From Ideonella_A sakaiensis_A (lineage in GTDB: Bacteria > Pseudomonadota > Gammaproteobacteria > Burkholderiales > Burkholderiaceae_C), in the NCBI RefSeq assembly GCF_048320135.1, contig NZ_CP182947.1, positions 4,836,001-4,900,000 of the forward strand: a DNA stretch of 64,000 nt, read 5' to 3'. Position 1 is the stretch's first letter. Each line of letters opens with the position of its first letter. The notes below the pieces were generated by a model. The model was not told where the DNA came from and did no database searches. It saw only the letters and a list, made by a program, of their open reading frames with translations. Positions 26,056 through 34,947 of the stretch are shown in pieces. A program made the position numbers and the translations under genes.

Positions 26056-26750
26056 GCTTGCGCCTTCAGCAGATAGCCGAGCCCGCGCAGCGTGACCAGC
26101 TGCGCGCCGGTATCGGCAATCTTCTTGCGCAGCCGATACACGATCACCTCGATCGCCTCGATCTGCACGTCGGCTTCGCCGGCAAAAACCAGTTCGAACA
26201 GCCGCTCCTTCGCGACCGCGTGGCCGGGCCGCGCGAGCAGTGCCCGCAACAGCGCGGCTTCGCGCGGCGCGAGTTCCATCACCGTGCCATTGAAATAGAC
26301 CGCGCCGCTGTCGTCGTCGGTATGCATGCCGCAGAACGTACGTGGCGCATCGCCGTTGCCGACGCTGCGCGGGTTGCCGCCACGCCGCGCCAACGCATTG
26401 ACGCGGGCCTCGAGTTCGTCGAGGTCGAAGGGTTTCGGCAAATAATCATCGGCGCCGGTATTCAGCCCGAGCACGCGGTCGCCAACGGTGCCGCGCGCGG
26501 TCAGGATCACCACTGGCGTCGTCAGCCCGGCGTCGCGGGCGCTGCGCAGCACCTGCAGCCCGTCGATGCCCGGCAGGCTGAGGTCGAGGATCACGACATC
26601 GGGCACGCTGGCCAGCCAGCGGTCGAGCGCGCGCCGGCCATCGTCGCAGGCAACGACCTGTGCGCCGCGGCGCTCGAACGCGCGCTGCAGCGTCGACGAC
26701 ATCGCCGGGTCGTCCTCGATCAGCAGCAGCTTCATCATCCTGTTCGGCAT
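26052..26750 (-). CDS. tctD: Response regulator, OmpR/TctD type
   Basis: 232 aa. The receiver domain has the acidic pocket (IEDD), the phosphoacceptor D56 (VVILDLSLPG) and the conserved Lys in YLPKPFDL. The C-terminal winged helix ends VYRLRKKIADTG...LVTLRGLGYLL. I chose the ATG at 26750 (MPNRMMKLLLIEDD), which follows AGGGG at normal spacing; starts at 26738 or 26735 are possible. The gene overlaps tctE and lies 87 bp from the divergent tctC start, so it very likely binds that intergenic region. Confidence 0.92.
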   Translation of the reverse strand: MPNRMMKLLLIEDDPAMSSTLQRAFERRGAQVVACDDGRRALDRWLASVPDVVILDLSLPGIDGLQVLRSARDAGLTTPVVILTARGTVGDRVLGLNTGADDYLPKPFDLDELEARVNALARRGGNPRSVGNGDAPRTFCGMHTDDDSGAVYFNGTVMELAPREAALLRALLARPGHAVAKERLFELVFAGEADVQIEAIEVIVYRLRKKIADTGAQLVTLRGLGYLLKAQA

Positions 26751-26837
26751 CAGCGTTTCCCCTAGGCCCGTCGACAGCAGGCTGACAGGCTCAGGCGCAA
26801 TCATCCACCACACCTTTGCAAACCATGGGAGACATCG

Positions 26838-27800
26838 ATGCGTCGAGATACCTTTCTGAAGTCCCTGGCCGCGCTGGCCGCCACCGGTGCGCTGCCGATG
26901 AGCGCCTGGGCCGCCAGCCCCAACATCAAGATGATGATCCCGGCCAATCCGGGCGGCGGCTGGGACACCACCGGCCGTGCGCTCGGCAAGGCGCTGCAGG
27001 ATGCCAATCTGGCATCGGCCGTCACCTATGAAAACAAGGGCGGCGCCGCCGGCGCAATCGGCCTCGCGCAGTTCGTCAACGCGAGCAAGGGCGACCCGAA
27101 TGCGCTGATGGTGATGGGCGCCGTGATGCTCGGCGGCATCATCACCGGCAAGCCGCCGGTATCGATCACGCAGGCCACGCCGATCGCGCGGCTGACCACC
27201 GAATACAACGTGTTCGTGTTGCCGGAGAGCTCGCCGTTCAAGACGATGAAGGACGTCGTCGAGGCGATGAAGAAGGACCCGGCCAGCGTCAAGTGGGGCG
27301 GCGGTTCGCGTGGATCGACCGAACACATCGCTGCGGCGATGATCGCGCGTGAGGTCGGTGTCGATGCATCGAAGATCAACTATGTGCCGTTCCGTGGGGG
27401 TGGCGAGGCGACTGCAGCGATTCTCGGCGGCAACGTCACGGTCGGCGGCAGCGGCTACAGCGAATTCCAGCAGTACATCGAGGCCGGCAAGATGAAGCCG
27501 ATCGGCGTCACCTCGGAGGCTCGCCTGAAAGGCATCGCGATCCCGACGCTGAAGGAACAGGGCATCAACGTCGTGCTCGGCAACTGGCGCGGCGTCTATG
27601 CCGCACCCGGCATCTCGGCAGCCGAGCGCAAGGCGCTGACCGACATGGTGATCGCCGCGACCAAGTCGAAGGCCTGGCAGGAAGCGCTCGAGAAGAACAA
27701 CTGGACGCCGGCGCTGCTGGCCGGCAAGGAGTTCGAAGACTTCGTCGACAACTCGTTCGCGAGCCTGCGCGCAACGATGGTCAAGGCCGGGATGATCTGA
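26838..27800 (+). CDS. tctC: Tripartite tricarboxylate transporter binding protein (Bug/TctC)
   Basis: 320 aa with a cleavable signal peptide (residues 1-25, ending SAWA). The mature protein shows the Bug-family features: MMIPANPGGGWDTTGRALG near the start and YVPFRGGGEATAAILGG in the second lobe. It captures a carboxylate in the periplasm for the TctAB permease encoded just downstream. A GGGAGA ribosome site precedes the ATG. The NPGGGWD loop, rather than the PPGGGxD of most Bug proteins, is as seen in TctC-like members. A strong hairpin separates it from tctB, which usually raises the amount of binding protein over the permease. Confidence 0.92.
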   Translation: MRRDTFLKSLAALAATGALPMSAWAASPNIKMMIPANPGGGWDTTGRALGKALQDANLASAVTYENKGGAAGAIGLAQFVNASKGDPNALMVMGAVMLGGIITGKPPVSITQATPIARLTTEYNVFVLPESSPFKTMKDVVEAMKKDPASVKWGGGSRGSTEHIAAAMIAREVGVDASKINYVPFRGGGEATAAILGGNVTVGGSGYSEFQQYIEAGKMKPIGVTSEARLKGIAIPTLKEQGINVVLGNWRGVYAAPGISAAERKALTDMVIAATKSKAWQEALEKNNWTPALLAGKEFEDFVDNSFASLRATMVKAGMI

Positions 27801-27809
27801 TCGTCCCGA

Positions 27810-27842
27810 CAGCGCCCCGCGTTTGTCGATCGCGGGGCGCTG
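27810..27842 (+). promoter_or_regulatory. 12-bp perfect stem-loop between tctC and tctB
   Basis: CAGCGCCCCGCG pairs exactly with CGCGGGGCGCTG across a 9-nt loop, 9 bp after the tctC stop. There is no T-run, so it is more likely a 3' protecting hairpin or partial attenuator that sets the tctC to tctBA ratio than a full terminator. Confidence 0.65.
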
Positions 27843-27921
27843 GCCGTTCGCAACGTCGGTCTGACGTTGCGAGATCTTCTCCTGCAAGACCCGGATGCCG
27901 CTCGCCGGCATGGAGCCCGCC

Positions 27922-28434
27922 ATGTCCCACTCGTCTCGTTCACAAACGCACCAGGCGCTGATCGGCGTCGGCGTGCTCATCGTTGGCGGCCTGTTGGCGT
28001 GGGGCGCGAGCGGCCTGCCGGAAGGCGTCGGTTATTCGGGTGTCGGGCCGGCGGTGCTGCCGTGGTTCATTTCCGGCGCGTTGATGTTGTGCGGCGTGTT
28101 GTTGCTGCTGCAGGCGCTGCGCGGCGGCTACCGTGATCTGGAGGATGGCTCCGGTGCCGCACACGGCAACTGGCACGCACTGGCGTGGATCGCTGCCGGC
28201 ATTTTGCTGAATGCAACGCTGGTCGAACGCGCCGGCTTCATCCTCAGCTGTGCGCTGTGCTTCGTCCTCGCGGTGCGCGGCCTGCGGCTGTCCGAAGGCA
28301 AACCGGGCGGCGGCGTGCGGCAAGTGCTGATCGATGCCTTCACCGGCTTCGCAATCGCTGCGCCGGCCTTCTGGCTGTTCACGAAGGTGCTGGCGATCAA
28401 CCTGCCCGGCCTGACCCAAAGCGGCTGGATCTGA
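27922..28434 (+). CDS. tctB: Tripartite tricarboxylate transporter small permease subunit
   Basis: 170 aa with four hydrophobic helices, the normal layout for TctB: ALIGVGVLIVGGLLAWGASG, VLPWFISGALMLCGVLLLLQ, WIAAGILLNATLVERAGFIL with SCALCFVLAV, and FAIAAPAFWLFTKVLAI. The motif GVGPAVLPWFISG matches the G-G-PxxxP region of the family. The frame is open from 27895; the ATG at 27922 (MSHSSRSQ) follows TGGAG and was preferred. It sits between tctC and tctA. Confidence 0.88.
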   Translation: MSHSSRSQTHQALIGVGVLIVGGLLAWGASGLPEGVGYSGVGPAVLPWFISGALMLCGVLLLLQALRGGYRDLEDGSGAAHGNWHALAWIAAGILLNATLVERAGFILSCALCFVLAVRGLRLSEGKPGGGVRQVLIDAFTGFAIAAPAFWLFTKVLAINLPGLTQSGWI

Positions 28435-28460
28435 GCCGCTGACGAACGAGAACAAGCACC

Positions 28461-29954
28461 ATGGGCGATATCCTGGCAGCACTGGCCGGCGGCTTTGCCA
28501 CCGCAGGCACACCGATCAACCTGATGTGGGCCTTCATCGGCTGCGCGATCGGCACCGCGATCGGCGTGTTGCCGGGCCTCGGCCCGGCGGTCACCGTCGC
28601 GATGCTGCTGCCGATCACCTCGCAAGTCGAGCCGACTGCATCGATGATCTTTTTTGCCGGCATCTACTACGGCGCGATGTACGGCGGCTCGACGACGTCG
28701 ATCCTGCTGAATACGCCGGGCGAGACCGGCACGATGGTGACCGCGCTCGAGGGCTTCAAGATGGCGAAGAGCGGCCGCGCCGGCGCGGCGCTCGCCACTT
28801 CGGCAATCGGCTCGTTCGTCGCCGGCACGATCGCCACCGTGCTCGTCACGCTGTTTGCGCCGATCGTCGCGAAATATGCGGTGCTGCTCGGCCCGCCTGA
28901 ATATTTCTGCCTGATGCTGCTGGCGTTCACGACCGTCAGCGCGGTGCTCGGCAAAAGCATGCTGCGCGGGCTGACCGCGCTGTTCATCGGCATCGCGATG
29001 GGGCTGGTCGGCATCGACCAGATCAGTGGCGCAACCCGTTATACCGGCAACATTCCGGAGTTTTTTGATGGCATCGAGGTGGTGCTGATCGCGGTCGGCC
29101 TGTTTGCGGTCGGCGAAGCCCTTTACACCGGGTTGTACGAAGGCAAGTCGCAGACGCAGATGAATGCGGCCGGCAAGGTCCACATGTCGCGCAGCGAATG
29201 GCGACGCTCGTGGCCAGCCTGGCTGCGCGGCACCGCGCTCGGTTTTCCGTTCGGCACGATTCCGGCCGGCGGATCCGAGATCCCGACCTTTCTCAGTTAT
29301 GCCACCGAGCGCAAGCTGAGCAAACATCCGGAGGAGTTCGGCACGACCGGCGCGATCGAAGGCGTTGCCGGCCCCGAAGCGGCGAACAATTCGGCCGTCA
29401 CTGCAACGCTGGTGCCGCTGCTGACGCTCGGCATCCCGACTTCGGTCACCGCGGCGATCCTGCTGTCGGCGTTGCAGAACTACGGCATCAATGCCGGGCC
29501 GCAACTGTTCCAGACCTCGTCGACGCTGGTCTGGGCGCTGATCGCGTCGCTGTACATCGGCAACGTGATGTTGCTGATCCTGAACCTGCCGCTGGTCGGT
29601 CTGTGGGTCAAGCTGCTGAAGATTCCGCGGCCGCAGCTGTATGCCGGCATCCTGATCTTCGCGACGGTCGGTGTTTACGGCATGCGGCAAAGCGCATTCG
29701 ACCTCTACCTGATGTTCGGTATCGGCATGCTCGGTGTGCTGATGCGCCGCTTCGATTTTCCGACCGCGCCGGTCATCGTCGGCCTGATCCTCGGCCCGCT
29801 AGCCGAAGCGCAGCTGCGCAATGCGCTGTCGATCGGCGAGGGCAACTGGACGGTGTTCCTGGAGCGGCCGATGTCGGCCTTCCTGCTCGCGGTGATCGTC
29901 GCGTTGCTGGTGTTGCCGCGCTTCTTCGCCTGGCGCGCGCGCCGCAATGCCTGA
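28461..29954 (+). CDS. tctA: Tripartite tricarboxylate transporter large permease subunit
   Basis: 497 aa with about 11-12 membrane helices. The signature GVLPGLGPAVTVAMLLPIT near residue 35 and the matching AANNSAVTATLVPLLTLGIP in the second half are the inverted repeats that form the transport core of TctA. YYGAMYGGSTTSILLNTPGE is also typical. The gene overlaps the CoA-transferase start by 8 bp, tying transport to metabolism of the imported acid. Confidence 0.94.
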   Translation: MGDILAALAGGFATAGTPINLMWAFIGCAIGTAIGVLPGLGPAVTVAMLLPITSQVEPTASMIFFAGIYYGAMYGGSTTSILLNTPGETGTMVTALEGFKMAKSGRAGAALATSAIGSFVAGTIATVLVTLFAPIVAKYAVLLGPPEYFCLMLLAFTTVSAVLGKSMLRGLTALFIGIAMGLVGIDQISGATRYTGNIPEFFDGIEVVLIAVGLFAVGEALYTGLYEGKSQTQMNAAGKVHMSRSEWRRSWPAWLRGTALGFPFGTIPAGGSEIPTFLSYATERKLSKHPEEFGTTGAIEGVAGPEAANNSAVTATLVPLLTLGIPTSVTAAILLSALQNYGINAGPQLFQTSSTLVWALIASLYIGNVMLLILNLPLVGLWVKLLKIPRPQLYAGILIFATVGVYGMRQSAFDLYLMFGIGMLGVLMRRFDFPTAPVIVGLILGPLAEAQLRNALSIGEGNWTVFLERPMSAFLLAVIVALLVLPRFFAWRARRNA

Positions 29955-31173
29955 GCGCGCTGCGATGACGGCAGCGCCGAAGCCGCTGCGCGGCATCCGG
30001 GTGCTCGACCTGACGAATGTGCTGGCTGGGCCATTCGCCTGCCACCAACTGGCGCACATGGGCGCCGATGTGATCAAGGTCGAGGCGCGCATCGGCGGCG
30101 ACCTCGCGCGGCAACTCGGCGCCGACCCGGCGCTGAACGACGCATTGATGGGTGTCTCGTTCCTCGCGCAGAACCCGGGCAAGCGCTCGATCACGCTCGA
30201 TCTGAAGCAGGCTGCCGGCAAGCAGGTGCTCGGCCGGCTGGTCGCCAGCGCCGATGTGCTGGTCGAGAATTTCCGGCCCGGCGTGATGAAGCGGCTGGGC
30301 GTCGGCTACGACGATCTGCTGGCGCACAACCCGACGCTGATCTATTGCGCGATCTCGGGTTTCGGCCAGGACGGCCCGCTGCGCGACCTGCCGGCCTATG
30401 ACCAGATCATCCAGGGCATGTCGGGGCTGATGAGCATCACCGGCGCGCCGGACACCGCGCCGTACCGGGTCGGTTATCCGGTGGCCGACACGATCGGCGG
30501 CATCACCGCGGCATTTGCAGTGGCCGCCGCGCTGGCCGATCGGGACCGGAAGACCGGTACCTTCATCGATGTCGCGATGCTCGAGGCGGTGATGGCGACG
30601 ATGGGCTGGGCGGTATCGAACCACCTGATCGCCGGCCGCGAGCCGCAGCCGCTCGGCAACGACAACATGACCGCGAGCCCGTCTGGCACCTTCCGCACCG
30701 GCAACGGCCTGCTGAACATCGCCGCCAACAAGCAGCAGCAGTTCGAGGCGGTTTGCCGCGTGCTTGGCCATCCGGAGTGGGTGGCGGATCCACGGTTTGC
30801 GCAGCGCCAGGCCAGGCTCGAGCACCGTGCCGAGCTGACCACGCTGATCGAGCAGGCGATGGCCGACCGGTCTGCCGACGAATGGTGGACGCTGCTCAGC
30901 GCATCGGGCGTGCCCGCCGGGCCGGTCTACAGCGTGCCGCAGGCCCTGGCGCATCCGCAGATCGACGGGCGAGGGATGGTCGGCGAGTTTGCCGATGCCC
31001 CGGGCGTCGGCCGCGACATCCGCATCGTTCGCACCGGCTTCAAGCTCGACGGCAAGACGCCGACGGTCGACACGCCGCCGCCGCGGCTCGGCGAGCACAC
31101 CGCGGAAGTCCTTGCCGAACTCGGCTACAGCAACGAAGAGATTGCCGCGCTGGCGCGCGAGCAGGTGACATGA
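29947..31173 (+). CDS. Class III CoA-transferase (CaiB/BaiF family)
   Basis: 408 aa. Family hallmarks are LRGIRVLDLTNVLAGPFA at the N-terminus, GADVIKVE, the block SVFLAQNPGKRSITLDLK-like (here VSFLAQNPGKRSITLDL), and the catalytic-Asp region LPAYDQIIQGMSG. These enzymes move CoA between carboxylic acids through an enzyme-bound Asp anhydride. Given TctABC upstream and the citrate-synthase-fold lyase downstream (4-bp overlap), the likely job is to activate imported citrate or a related acid to its CoA thioester, with succinyl-CoA or acetyl-CoA as donor. The substrate is inferred from neighbours only. An internal start at 29965 (MTAAPKPLRG) is possible. Confidence 0.88.
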   Translation: MPERAAMTAAPKPLRGIRVLDLTNVLAGPFACHQLAHMGADVIKVEARIGGDLARQLGADPALNDALMGVSFLAQNPGKRSITLDLKQAAGKQVLGRLVASADVLVENFRPGVMKRLGVGYDDLLAHNPTLIYCAISGFGQDGPLRDLPAYDQIIQGMSGLMSITGAPDTAPYRVGYPVADTIGGITAAFAVAAALADRDRKTGTFIDVAMLEAVMATMGWAVSNHLIAGREPQPLGNDNMTASPSGTFRTGNGLLNIAANKQQQFEAVCRVLGHPEWVADPRFAQRQARLEHRAELTTLIEQAMADRSADEWWTLLSASGVPAGPVYSVPQALAHPQIDGRGMVGEFADAPGVGRDIRIVRTGFKLDGKTPTVDTPPPRLGEHTAEVLAELGYSNEEIAALAREQVT

Positions 31174-32006
31174 CAAGCGAACAGCAGGCAGTCAGCGACT
31201 GGTGGCGCACCTCGATCATCGAGATGCAGCCCGGCGAGATCCGCTACCGCGGCTACCCGATCGAGGAGCTGATTGGCCGCATCGGCTTCGCCCAGATGAT
31301 CTGGTTGATGACCCGCGGCGAACTGCCGACCGCAGCGCAGGGCCGGCTGCTCGATGCCGCATTGATGGCGGCGGTCGACCACGGCCCGCAGGCGCCGAGC
31401 ATCGCGGTGGCGCGGATGGCCGCAACCTGTGGCGTCGGGTTGAACAACGCGATCGCGTCGGCGGTCAATCTGCTCGGCGACGTGCACGGCGGCGCCGGCG
31501 AACAGGCGGTCGAGATGTACCGGGCAATCGCGGCGAAGGTCGATGCCGGCGTGGCGCTGGCAGACGCAGTGCGCGACGGGATCGACGATGCGATCGCGTT
31601 GCACGGCAAATTTGTCGCCGGGTTCGGGCACCGTTTCCATCCGGTCGACCCGCGTGCACCGCGCTTGCTCGAACTGGTTGATGCGGCCGCGCACGACGGC
31701 GTGGTGAGTGGCCGGTTTGCCGCGATCGGCCGGGCCGTCGAGGACGAACTCGCCACGCGCAAGGGCGGCCGGCGCATCCCGATGAACATCGACGGCGCCA
31801 CCGCGGTGATTTATGCCGAGCTCGGTTTTCCGGCGCCGCTGGCGCGCGGGCTGTTCTGCCTGTCGCGTTCGGTCGGCATCCTCGCGCACGCCTGGGAGCA
31901 GAGCCAGCAGGGTGGCCGCAACAAGGGGCCGATCCCGCGCGAGTACCTGTGGACCTACGACGGCCCGCCGCAGCGGCCGGTGCCGACCGAGCCGACCGAT
32001 CGCTGA
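31170..32006 (+). CDS. Citrate-synthase-fold protein, probable citryl-CoA lyase
   Basis: 278 aa, much shorter than citrate synthase (about 430). It keeps the fold's catalytic residues: His in LGDVHGGAGEQ, His in GFGHRFHPVDPR, and the Asp in PMNIDGATAVIYAELGFP. The N-terminal beta domain of true citrate synthase is missing, as in stand-alone citryl-CoA lyases. It would split a 3-hydroxyacyl-CoA such as citryl-CoA to oxaloacetate and acetyl-CoA. The start overlaps the CoA-transferase stop (ATGA). It is the last gene before a T-tailed terminator. An alternative is a citramalyl- or other hydroxyacyl-CoA lyase. Confidence 0.82.
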   Translation: MTSEQQAVSDWWRTSIIEMQPGEIRYRGYPIEELIGRIGFAQMIWLMTRGELPTAAQGRLLDAALMAAVDHGPQAPSIAVARMAATCGVGLNNAIASAVNLLGDVHGGAGEQAVEMYRAIAAKVDAGVALADAVRDGIDDAIALHGKFVAGFGHRFHPVDPRAPRLLELVDAAAHDGVVSGRFAAIGRAVEDELATRKGGRRIPMNIDGATAVIYAELGFPAPLARGLFCLSRSVGILAHAWEQSQQGGRNKGPIPREYLWTYDGPPQRPVPTEPTDR

Positions 32007-32045
32007 CGCGCCGGCCACGGAGCCGGAAGCGCCAGCGCGTTTTTT
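32007..32045 (+). terminator. Rho-independent terminator after the tricarboxylate operon
   Basis: An outer stem CGCGCCGG/CCAGCGCG (one G-T pair) and an inner stem CCGG/CCGG are followed directly by six T (32040-32045), beginning at the lyase stop codon. Confidence 0.8.
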
Positions 32046-32083
32046 CAGGGCAGAATCCGCCGCTTTTGGCTTGCTGATCCGTG

Positions 32084-32425
32084 ATGTCCGATGTTTCGCC
32101 GTGCACCACTTGCGGTGCCTGCTGCGCCACCTACCGCGTGTCGTTCTACTGGGCCGAGGCCGAGCAGCTGCCGGCCGCGCTGACACGGCCGCTCGGCCGC
32201 TGGTATGCCTGCATGAGCGGCACCCAATTGCCGCGGCCGCGCTGCGACGCACTGCATGGTGAGCTGGGCGCGGCCGCCGCCTGCGCCGTCTACGAGCAGC
32301 GGCCGTCTCCGTGCCGTGAACTGCAGCCCGGCGATGACAAATGCCAGCGTGCGCGGCTGCGGCACGGCCTGGCACCGCTGCCGGTCACGCCGAGCGTGCC
32401 GGTCGAGGCCTCAGCGTTTGCATAG
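32084..32425 (+). CDS. YkgJ-family Cys-cluster protein
   Basis: 113 aa. The N-terminal CTTCGACCATYRVSFYW and the later CAVYEQRPSPCREL contain the conserved Cys pattern (CxxCGACC ... C ... RPxxCR) of the YkgJ family, thought to bind a zinc or Fe-S centre. ATG at 32084 was preferred over the adjacent GTG. It is a stand-alone gene after the terminator, and its 3' end overlaps the convergent caspase-like gene by 15 bp. Function is not established for the family. Confidence 0.85.
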   Translation: MSDVSPCTTCGACCATYRVSFYWAEAEQLPAALTRPLGRWYACMSGTQLPRPRCDALHGELGAAAACAVYEQRPSPCRELQPGDDKCQRARLRHGLAPLPVTPSVPVEASAFA

Positions 32426-33932
32426 CTCGCGGTAGACCTGCCCGGCGATGTCGATCGCCTGTTCGTCGACGACTTCCCGATAGACAGCGGCCAGGTCCGA
32501 TCCGGCGTAGGAGTCGCCGCGGGTCAGGTGGCTGGACAGCAGCTGGCCGTCCGGCGTCGTCAGATTGACCGCCGCGCTGACCGAGATGTCGTTCAGCGCG
32601 AGGCGCCGGTTCGCGCTGGCCTGCGACGTCACGGTGCCGCGCAGCGTGAAATCGGTCGGCCCGGCGGTGGCGACCCGCAGGCCCGCCTGCCGCAGCCGTT
32701 CACCGAGCGAGGTGGCAAAGATTCCGGCGCCGCCGAGCGCGGCGACTCTTTCCTCGTCGATGTCGAGCCGCACGCGAGCCGCTTTGCGCGCTGGCGCACA
32801 GGGCGTGGCGAGCACGGCCTGGAATGCCGAGTTGCGCCCCGCGGGGCTGGCCTGGTCCATCCGCGCTTCCTCGGCCGAGAACGAGAAGCCGCTGGTCGAG
32901 CGCGACGCCGGGGCAGGGCGGGCCATTGCAAGCACGTCCGTCGGACGCCACGCTCGCGGCCGCCGCAACCCGCTTCTTCGCCTCTTCGGCATGCGCGCCA
33001 GCCGGATAACGTTCGAGATAGGCCCGGTAGGCCGATGGTGTATCGGACTGGCTGACCAGCGACCAGACCTCTGCCTCTGCCGAGGCTGCCGCCGGCGCAT
33101 TGGCGGCCGGCACGCCGCCGCTCGGCGGCTTGAAATAGAAATCGCCTTCGAGCGAGGTGCTTTCCCACGGAATCTGCTTGCCGTTCGAGCTCTGCTTGAC
33201 GGCAACCCGGGTGCGCTTGAAGACATCCTCGACCTTCAGGCCCGGCGTGGCCATGTGCTGCAGCAGATGGCTCGTATACAGGCCATTGGCGCCGCTGCCG
33301 TCGGCGGCTTCGGCGCCCGGCGCGGTGGCGAAGGCGACGATCGAACCGGTCGGCGCATCGATCTGTGCAAGACCGCGCGTTGCCGACCGCGAGCCGCGCG
33401 CAAACGGGTTGTTGCGGCAGGCGTCGAGGATCACGATGTTCAACGGATTTTTTGCCGTCTCCATCTTTGCCAGCACCAAACCGACGTCGAAGGCCTTGTA
33501 CGGCACCTCGTCCTCGCGCTCGATCGCCGCATCGACCGGAATCAGGAAATTGCTGCCCTTGACCTGCACACCATGGCCGGCGAAATAGAACAGACCGACA
33601 CCGCCCTTCAGCGCGTCGCCGAACTCGCGCACCGCATCGTGCATCTGCTGCTGGCTGGCGTTTTCGCGGCGGATCACCTTGAAGCCGAGGCGCTGCAGCG
33701 CATCGGCGACCGCCCGGGCGTCGTTGACCGGATTGGTCAGCGGCATCGTGCGGTAGCCGGCGTTGCCGATCACCAGCGCGACTCGCGGGCCGTCGTTCAG
33801 TGTGGCCGCGTCGGCCGGCCAGCCTATGGTCCAGAGTAGCAACAGCATGCAGGTCGCTGCGACGCGCTGCACCAGTGCCACCATCGGATCGGTCAGCCGG
33901 CAGGACATGGCGCCGGAACCGCTCGCCGGCAT
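32411..33932 (-). pseudogene. Caspase-like (peptidase C14) secreted protein with a frameshift
   Basis: The first frame encodes a signal peptide (about residues 17-42, ending ADA) and a caspase p20-like domain with the catalytic dyad H120 (YFAGHGVQ) and C172 (LDACRNNPF). Around 32935-32990 the reading must shift by one base: the first frame degenerates into Arg-rich sequence and stops at 32700. The second frame continues sensibly (SRSTSGFSFSAEEARMD ... RVRLDIDEERVAALGG ... VYRELCKR) to 32411. The second half looks like a lipoprotein or CsgG-type domain. One extra base would explain it. It could be a real mutation, a sequencing error or, less likely, programmed slippage. The protease domain alone is intact. 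It follows the CsgG-like gene by 2 bp. Confidence 0.78.
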
Positions 33933-33934
33933 GG

Positions 33935-34777
33935 CTATTTGTACCGGGCGTCGATTTCGGCGACGCTTTTCTGCACCAGGCGCTGCACCAGCGAGTCGAG
34001 CGTCAGCTGGCCGCTGGCAGCGGAGGAAGCGCCCATCACCGATGACGAGGTCTTGCCCGCTTCCATCTTGTCTTCGGCATAGCCGCTGGCCACCTGTTCG
34101 GTGGTGTTGGCATCGAGGATCTTGTAGCGCAGACCGACAACCCAGACACCGGCCGCCTCATTGGTATTGACCGAGCCGGCAACGCGGCCGAGCGCGGCGC
34201 CGGCACTGCCGCCCAGTGCACCCAGCAAGCCGGCCACCGCGCCACCGCTGAAGCCGCTCGACGCGGTGGCGACCTGCTCGGCCTTCAGCACGTCGAACTT
34301 GACGATCCATTTGGTCGACCTGAGGCTGCCCTTCTGGAACAACCGGCGCGCCTGTTCGGCGTCGCCCATCGTGTACGCCAGTTCGACCTCGCGCTGCATC
34401 GGCCCGAGCTCGACGCGGTCGAGCACCGTGAAATTGGCGCGGGTCAATTCGAGCTCGCCGAAGTCGGCGATGTTGTTCGGCGTCACCTGCTGCAGGAAAC
34501 TCGCGTTGTTGCTCCTGATCTGGCCCGGCAGCACGATGATCCGCGGCCCCTTCTTCGCGACGTTGGCATAGTCGATCTGCCGGTCCATCGTCGAGTCGGC
34601 GCGCCGGTTCGCGTCGATCGAGACGCCGAATCCGGCCAGCGGCGACGGGTTGCCGTCGGCTGCGTTCGCCGACGCCAGCAGGCCGCCCGTCGCCAGCGCG
34701 ACCCAGGTTGCGCCAACCGCCAGCGAGCGGCGAGTGGCCGCAAGAATCGCATCCGAGGATCCACTGTCGATCATCAT
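33935..34777 (-). CDS. CsgG-like exported protein
   Basis: 280 aa with a signal peptide (ends ASANA near residue 40). The body (NFTVLDRVELGPMQREVELA, KWIVKFDVLKAEQV, GLRYKILDANTTEQVASGYAED) matches the alternating strand pattern of CsgG/HfaB-type outer-membrane or periplasmic proteins. A Gly/Ala-rich helix (VAGLLGALGGSAGAALGRVAG) lies in the middle. ATG at 34777 is preceded by GGAG at 5 nt and preferred over an upstream GTG. It lacks the usual lipobox Cys, so it may be periplasmic. Its stop is 2 bp from the caspase-like gene's start, so the two form an operon. The family call is moderately sure. Confidence 0.65.
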   Translation of the reverse strand: MMIDSGSSDAILAATRRSLAVGATWVALATGGLLASANAADGNPSPLAGFGVSIDANRRADSTMDRQIDYANVAKKGPRIIVLPGQIRSNNASFLQQVTPNNIADFGELELTRANFTVLDRVELGPMQREVELAYTMGDAEQARRLFQKGSLRSTKWIVKFDVLKAEQVATASSGFSGGAVAGLLGALGGSAGAALGRVAGSVNTNEAAGVWVVGLRYKILDANTTEQVASGYAEDKMEAGKTSSSVMGASSAASGQLTLDSLVQRLVQKSVAEIDARYK

Positions 34778-34947
34778 CGCCACTCCGTCAGTGACACGGG
34801 CCGCCGCAGCAACGCATCCCGGCCCGGCCCTGGCCCTTGGATGGCGGCCGATAGTGTCCCATTTTCCGGCCCGTTGCGGCTGCGAAAACGGGCTCTGGCG
34901 ACGCCGTTCGCGTTACGTCTGAAACCGAGCCGACGAGGCTGGCAGAC

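Noticed and set aside
30753..31169. Upstream extension of the lyase reading frame into the CoA-transferase gene
   Set aside because: The extension is Arg/Ala-rich shadow sequence; the ATG at 31170 gives the family-like start and the usual 4-bp overlap.
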